Of a stretch of 38,745 nucleotides of DNA, positions 35,603-38,745 are shown piece by piece. Every line of letters starts with the position of its first letter. Position 1 is the first letter of the stretch. This DNA comes from an uncultured Ectothiorhodospiraceae bacterium (GTDB taxonomy: Bacteria > Pseudomonadota > Gammaproteobacteria > Nitrococcales > Halorhodospiraceae): NCBI GenBank assembly GCA_913055765.1, contig CAJXKI010000003.1, positions 1-38,745 on the forward strand, read 5' to 3'. The position numbers and the translations under genes were made by a program. The notes under the pieces are model-generated. The model ran no database searches. It had not been told where the DNA came from and saw only the letters and a list, made by a program, of their open reading frames with translations.

Positions 35603-35621
35603 CCGGGATCCGACGTCCGCC

Positions 35622-36734
35622 ATGGCCGCGCCCGCCCACCCAGATCGCCAGCTGCCGAGGCTCCCCGCCGAGTGGGAGCCGCACGCTGCGCTCATGCTCA
35701 CCTGGCCCCATCCCGGGGGGGACTGGGGCGAGCACCTTAAGGAGGCGGAGGCGTGCCTCGAGCAGCTCGCCGTCGCCGCCGCGCAGCATGAGCCGGTGCT
35801 GGTCGCCTGCCCCCACGCCCAGGCCGCCGCCCAGGTGGGCAACCGGCTGCGCTCGGCGGGCGTCCAGGCCGAGCGCCTCGTGCTCGGCGAGGCGCCCTCC
35901 AACGACATCTGGACCCGCGATCACGGGCCGATCACCGTCCTGTGCCCCGGGGGGCGGGCTCGGCTGCTGGACTTCTGCTTCAACGGCTGGGGCGGGCGCT
36001 TCCCGGCCGACGAGGACGACCGCCTGACGCGCCGGCTTACCGAGCAGGGCGTCTTCGGCAGCGAGTCGTACCGGCGCATCGAGTGGGTGCTCGAGGGCGG
36101 CAGCATCGACAGCGACGGCGCGGGGACGCTGCTGAGCACTACCAGCTGCCTGCTCAACCCCAACCGCAATCACGCCACCGACCGGGACGAGGTGGAGTCG
36201 CAGCTCTGCGCCCGGCTCGGGGCCCAGCGGGTGCTGTGGCTCGAGTCGGGGAGGCTGCTCGGCGACGACACCGACGGCCACGTGGACATGCTCGCTCGAT
36301 TCGTGGACCGCGAGACCATCGCCCACGCCGCCTGCCACGATCCGGAGGATCCCCACTACGAGCCGCTTCAGGCCCTAAGGGCAGAGCTGGAGGGGCTCCG
36401 TACCCGCAACGGCGAGCCGTACCGGCTGGTCGAGCTGCCGCTGCCGGCGCCGGTCCGTGACGAGCAGGGGCGCCGCCTGCCGGCGACTTACGCCAACTTC
36501 GTCTTCGTCAACGGCGCCGTCCTGGTGCCGGTCTACGGGGATCCGGCGGATGCCGTAGCCTGCGCGCGCCTGGGGCGTGCCTGCCCCGCGCGCCATGTGG
36601 TCGGCGTCCCGGCGCGGGGGCTGATCCGCCAAGGCGGCAGCCTCCACTGCGCTACCATGCAGCTGCCGGAGGGCGTCACCATCGATGCGCCCGCCTCCCT
36701 CTCGGCGCAGCGGATAGGAGCGAGCGAGGCGTGA
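35622..36734 (+). CDS. aguA: Agmatine deiminase
   Basis: Guanidino-group-modifying enzyme of 370 residues that converts agmatine to N-carbamoylputrescine and ammonia. The nucleophile is C343 in QGGSLHCATMQLP; other active-site motifs are SNDIWTRDHGP (93-103), EGGSID (158-163) and DTDGHVDMLARF with H220. The family includes peptidyl-arginine deiminases of Porphyromonas, but the length and the neighbouring amidase indicate agmatine deiminase. The ATG has only a weak GGGA upstream. The stop overlaps the aguB start. Confidence 0.94.
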   Translation: MAAPAHPDRQLPRLPAEWEPHAALMLTWPHPGGDWGEHLKEAEACLEQLAVAAAQHEPVLVACPHAQAAAQVGNRLRSAGVQAERLVLGEAPSNDIWTRDHGPITVLCPGGRARLLDFCFNGWGGRFPADEDDRLTRRLTEQGVFGSESYRRIEWVLEGGSIDSDGAGTLLSTTSCLLNPNRNHATDRDEVESQLCARLGAQRVLWLESGRLLGDDTDGHVDMLARFVDRETIAHAACHDPEDPHYEPLQALRAELEGLRTRNGEPYRLVELPLPAPVRDEQGRRLPATYANFVFVNGAVLVPVYGDPADAVACARLGRACPARHVVGVPARGLIRQGGSLHCATMQLPEGVTIDAPASLSAQRIGASEA

Positions 36735-37594
36735 GCGGACGGCTGAGCCTAGGCCTGGTGCAGCACGCCTGCACCGACGATCCGGAGACCAACCTGGCAC
36801 GGACCACGGCCGGGATCGCCGACGCGGCAGCCCGGGGGGCGGAGCTCATCCTCCTGCAGGAGCTCCACCGTGGCCTGTACCCCTGCCACGAGGAGCATAC
36901 GAGCCACTTCGACGCCGCCGAGCCCATCCCCGGGCCGACCACCGAGCGCCTGGGCGAGGCGGCCGCCGGGCACGGGGTCGTCGTGGTCGGCTCGGTCTTC
37001 GAGCGCCGCGCCGCGGGCCTCTACCACAACACCGCCGTGGTGCTCGAGCGGGACGGTAGCCTGGCGGGCACCTACCGCAAGATGCACGTGCCGGACGATC
37101 CCGGCTACTACGAGAAGTTCTACTTCACGCCGGGCGATCACGGCTTCGTCCCCATCGACACCTCGCTGGGGCGGCTCGGGGTGCTGGTCTGCTGGGATCA
37201 GTGGTTCCCCGAGGCGGCGCGCCTCATGGCCTTGGCCGGCGCCGAGATCCTGCTCTACCCTACGGCTATCGGGTTCGCCCCGGACGAGCCCGCCGATGAG
37301 CAGGCGCGGCAGCTGGAGGCGTGGCGGACCGTGCAGCGTGGCCACGCCATCGCCAATGGGCTGCCCGTAGCGGCCTGCAACCGTGTCGGCGCGGAGCCGG
37401 CAGCGCAGTTCTGGGGGCGGAGCTTCGTCTGCGGGCCCCAGGGCGAGCTCCTCACGGAGGCCAGCGCCGAGGCCGCGGTGCTGGTCGCCGGCCTCGAGCG
37501 CGGGCGTAGCGAGGCGGTCCGGCAGGCGTGGCCATTCCTGCGCGATCGCCGGATCGACGCCTACCAGGGGCTCACGCGGCGCTACCTGGACTAG
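36731..37594 (+). CDS. aguB: N-carbamoylputrescine amidohydrolase
   Basis: Nitrilase-superfamily enzyme of 287 residues that hydrolyses N-carbamoylputrescine to putrescine, CO2 and ammonia. The Glu-Lys-Cys triad is E44 (LLQELHRGLY), K117 (TYRKMHVPDD) and C154 (VLVCWDQWFPEAAR). YYEKFYFTPGD is typical of AguB. GTG start in a GTGA overlap with aguA, so both enzymes are made together and complete the arginine-to-putrescine route after arginine decarboxylase, which is not in the window. Confidence 0.95.
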   Translation: MSGRLSLGLVQHACTDDPETNLARTTAGIADAAARGAELILLQELHRGLYPCHEEHTSHFDAAEPIPGPTTERLGEAAAGHGVVVVGSVFERRAAGLYHNTAVVLERDGSLAGTYRKMHVPDDPGYYEKFYFTPGDHGFVPIDTSLGRLGVLVCWDQWFPEAARLMALAGAEILLYPTAIGFAPDEPADEQARQLEAWRTVQRGHAIANGLPVAACNRVGAEPAAQFWGRSFVCGPQGELLTEASAEAAVLVAGLERGRSEAVRQAWPFLRDRRIDAYQGLTRRYLD

Positions 37595-37680
37595 CCGCCG
37601 GCGGGTGGGCCCGGCGACGCGGGCGAGTGGCCCTGGTAGCATATCCCTTCCCTAGGCCCACGTAACGGCGAGTCGCTCCT

Positions 37681-38055
37681 ATGCAAGATCCGGCACAGAA
37701 CACCCCCACGGCCCAAGCCCCCGGGATCGCCCCGTGGCTGGTCTATATCCTCTACATCGTGAGCCTGTTCATCGGGCTCACCGCGGTCATCGGCGTGATA
37801 GCCGCCTACATGCAGCGCACCAATGCGCCGGAGTGGCTCCAGAGCCACTACCGCTTCCAGATCAACACCTTCTGGATCGGCCTGCTGGCCTTCCTGGCTG
37901 CGGTCATCACGCTCCCGCTCTACGGGGTCGGGATGCTGATCGGGGCCCTGCTCACGATCTGGCTGCTGGCACGCTGCATCTACGGCATGCGGCAGCTCAG
38001 CGCCCACGAGCCGATCCCGAACCCGGAGGCCTGGCTGTTCGGCTGGCACCGCTGA
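37681..38055 (+). CDS. Small DUF4870-like membrane protein
   Basis: Protein of 124 residues with a Pro/Gln-rich start and three hydrophobic segments (about 16-46, 64-86, 86-104). HYRFQINTFWIGLLAF between the first two is the typical His/Gln/Asn signature of the DUF4870 family. Function unknown. ATG after an 86-bp gap from aguB, with no strong ribosome site (GGCGAG is the best). It ends four bases before the mfd start, so it may be co-transcribed with mfd. Confidence 0.75.
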   Translation: MQDPAQNTPTAQAPGIAPWLVYILYIVSLFIGLTAVIGVIAAYMQRTNAPEWLQSHYRFQINTFWIGLLAFLAAVITLPLYGVGMLIGALLTIWLLARCIYGMRQLSAHEPIPNPEAWLFGWHR

Positions 38056-38059
38056 GACC

Positions 38060-38745
38060 GTGCTGCTCGACGATCTCCCCCTGCCTAAGCGGGATGGCGA
38101 GCGCCGCGACTGGCCCGGCCTGATCGGCGCGGCGCAGCCGCTGGCCGCCGCCGAGGCCGTGTTGCGCCACCACGCCCCGGTCCTGGCCGTCACCGGCACG
38201 CCGCAGCAGGCTGCGGCGCTCCAGGAGTCGCTGGGCTTCTTCCTCGGCGACCAGGTGCCGGTGCTCGGCTTCCCCGATTGGGAGACCCTGCCCTACGACG
38301 TCTTCTCCCCGCACCAGGACATCATCTCCGAGCGCCTCGCCGGGCTCTACCGGCTGCCGAGCCTGGAGCGCGGGGTGCTGGTGGTGCCGGCGGCGACGCT
38401 CATGCACCCGCTGCCGCCGCGGGGCTGGGTGGAGAGCCGGACCCTGCTGCTGGGCGTTGGCGACCGGCTGGAGCTGGAGCCCATGCGCCACCGGCTCGAG
38501 GCCGCCGGCTACCGCTGCGTCCCGGAGGTGCACGAGCACGGGGAGTTCGCGGTCCGCGGCGCCCTGCTCGATCTCTTCCCTATGGGGGGCGACACCCCCT
38601 ACCGCATCGACCTGTTCGATGACGAGGTGGAGAGCCTGCGCCGCTTCGATCCGGAGACGCAGCGCACGACGGAGCGGGTCGAGGCGATCGAGCTCCTCCC
38701 CGCCCGGGAGATCCCCACCGACGAGGCGGCGATCACCCACTTCCG
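38060..38745 (+). CDS. mfd: Transcription-repair coupling factor, N-terminal part (partial)
   Basis: The frame runs off the right edge; 228 codons are visible. Mfd removes stalled RNA polymerase and recruits UvrA. The UvrB-homology region is clear: FPDWETLPYDVFSPHQDIIS then ERLAGLYRLPSLERGVLVVP, and later HEHGEFAVRGALLDLFPMG and TPYRIDLFDDEVESLRRFDP. The GTG at 38060 is the probable start (MLLDDLPLPKRDG), four bases after the preceding stop, with only GAG upstream. The RNA polymerase-binding and translocase domains lie outside. Confidence 0.95.
   Translation, partial: MLLDDLPLPKRDGERRDWPGLIGAAQPLAAAEAVLRHHAPVLAVTGTPQQAAALQESLGFFLGDQVPVLGFPDWETLPYDVFSPHQDIISERLAGLYRLPSLERGVLVVPAATLMHPLPPRGWVESRTLLLGVGDRLELEPMRHRLEAAGYRCVPEVHEHGEFAVRGALLDLFPMGGDTPYRIDLFDDEVESLRRFDPETQRTTERVEAIELLPAREIPTDEAAITHF

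Overview
The window is a very GC-rich stretch of a gammaproteobacterial chromosome. Gene content and order (yceD-rpmF-plsX-fabHDG-acpP-fabF-pabC-mltG-tmk-holB; lolC-lolD-comEC-msbA-lpxK-kdsB; rne divergent from rluC) are those of Gammaproteobacteria. The G/C-saturated codons and many GTG/TTG starts would fit a halophilic or purple-sulfur lineage such as Ectothiorhodospiraceae (Halorhodospira-like). That placement is an inference from style; no rRNA is present.

Layout. 1-2460: end of prfC, a TraB/PrgY-type membrane protein, and mtfA. 2448-8338: prpE and mobB leftward, then rightward a 2-hydroxyacid dehydrogenase, an SDR and a class V aminotransferase. 8320-18144: one long leftward run, reading yceD, rpmF, plsX, fabH, fabD, fabG, acpP, fabF, pabC, mltG, tmk, holB, for fatty-acid initiation and elongation, envelope and folate functions. 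Several junctions overlap by 1-4 bases, and an internal promoter candidate precedes acpP. 18239-20749: yceF (maf), then sppA and rluC. 20750-23996: a long structured leader and rne. 24025-26725: a low-molecular-weight tyrosine phosphatase gene and a decayed integrated element. 26726-34750: leftward lolC, lolD, comEC, msbA, lpxK, kdsB (LPS and lipoprotein export). 34766-38745: sfsA, the agmatine-to-putrescine pair aguA-aguB, a small membrane protein and the start of mfd.

The most unusual region is 24467-26662. An 11-bp direct repeat (TTGCCCATGCA) brackets about 2.2 kb. The left copy lies in codons 13-16 of the phosphatase gene. The right copy lies in a 20-codon orphan reading frame that begins MADDKTRILLVCMGN, the expected original 5' end of the same gene, just downstream of kdsB. 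I read this as integration of a phage-like element into the active-site codons of the phosphatase gene. The element supplied a replacement 5' end, so the gene stays intact, while the displaced native 5' end was left behind. Inside are an integrase that has lost its N-terminus, a second truncated gene facing away from it, short repeats that look like integrase arm sites, and a coupled pair of cargo genes (a PEGA-like lipoprotein and a coiled-coil protein).

Other points of note are a ComEC whose beta-lactamase-like domain has lost its metal-binding motif, the hairpin-rich rne leader, a 22-bp tandem duplication over the agu promoter, and a strong hairpin between acpP and fabF. No tRNA, rRNA, CRISPR array or intact insertion sequence was seen.
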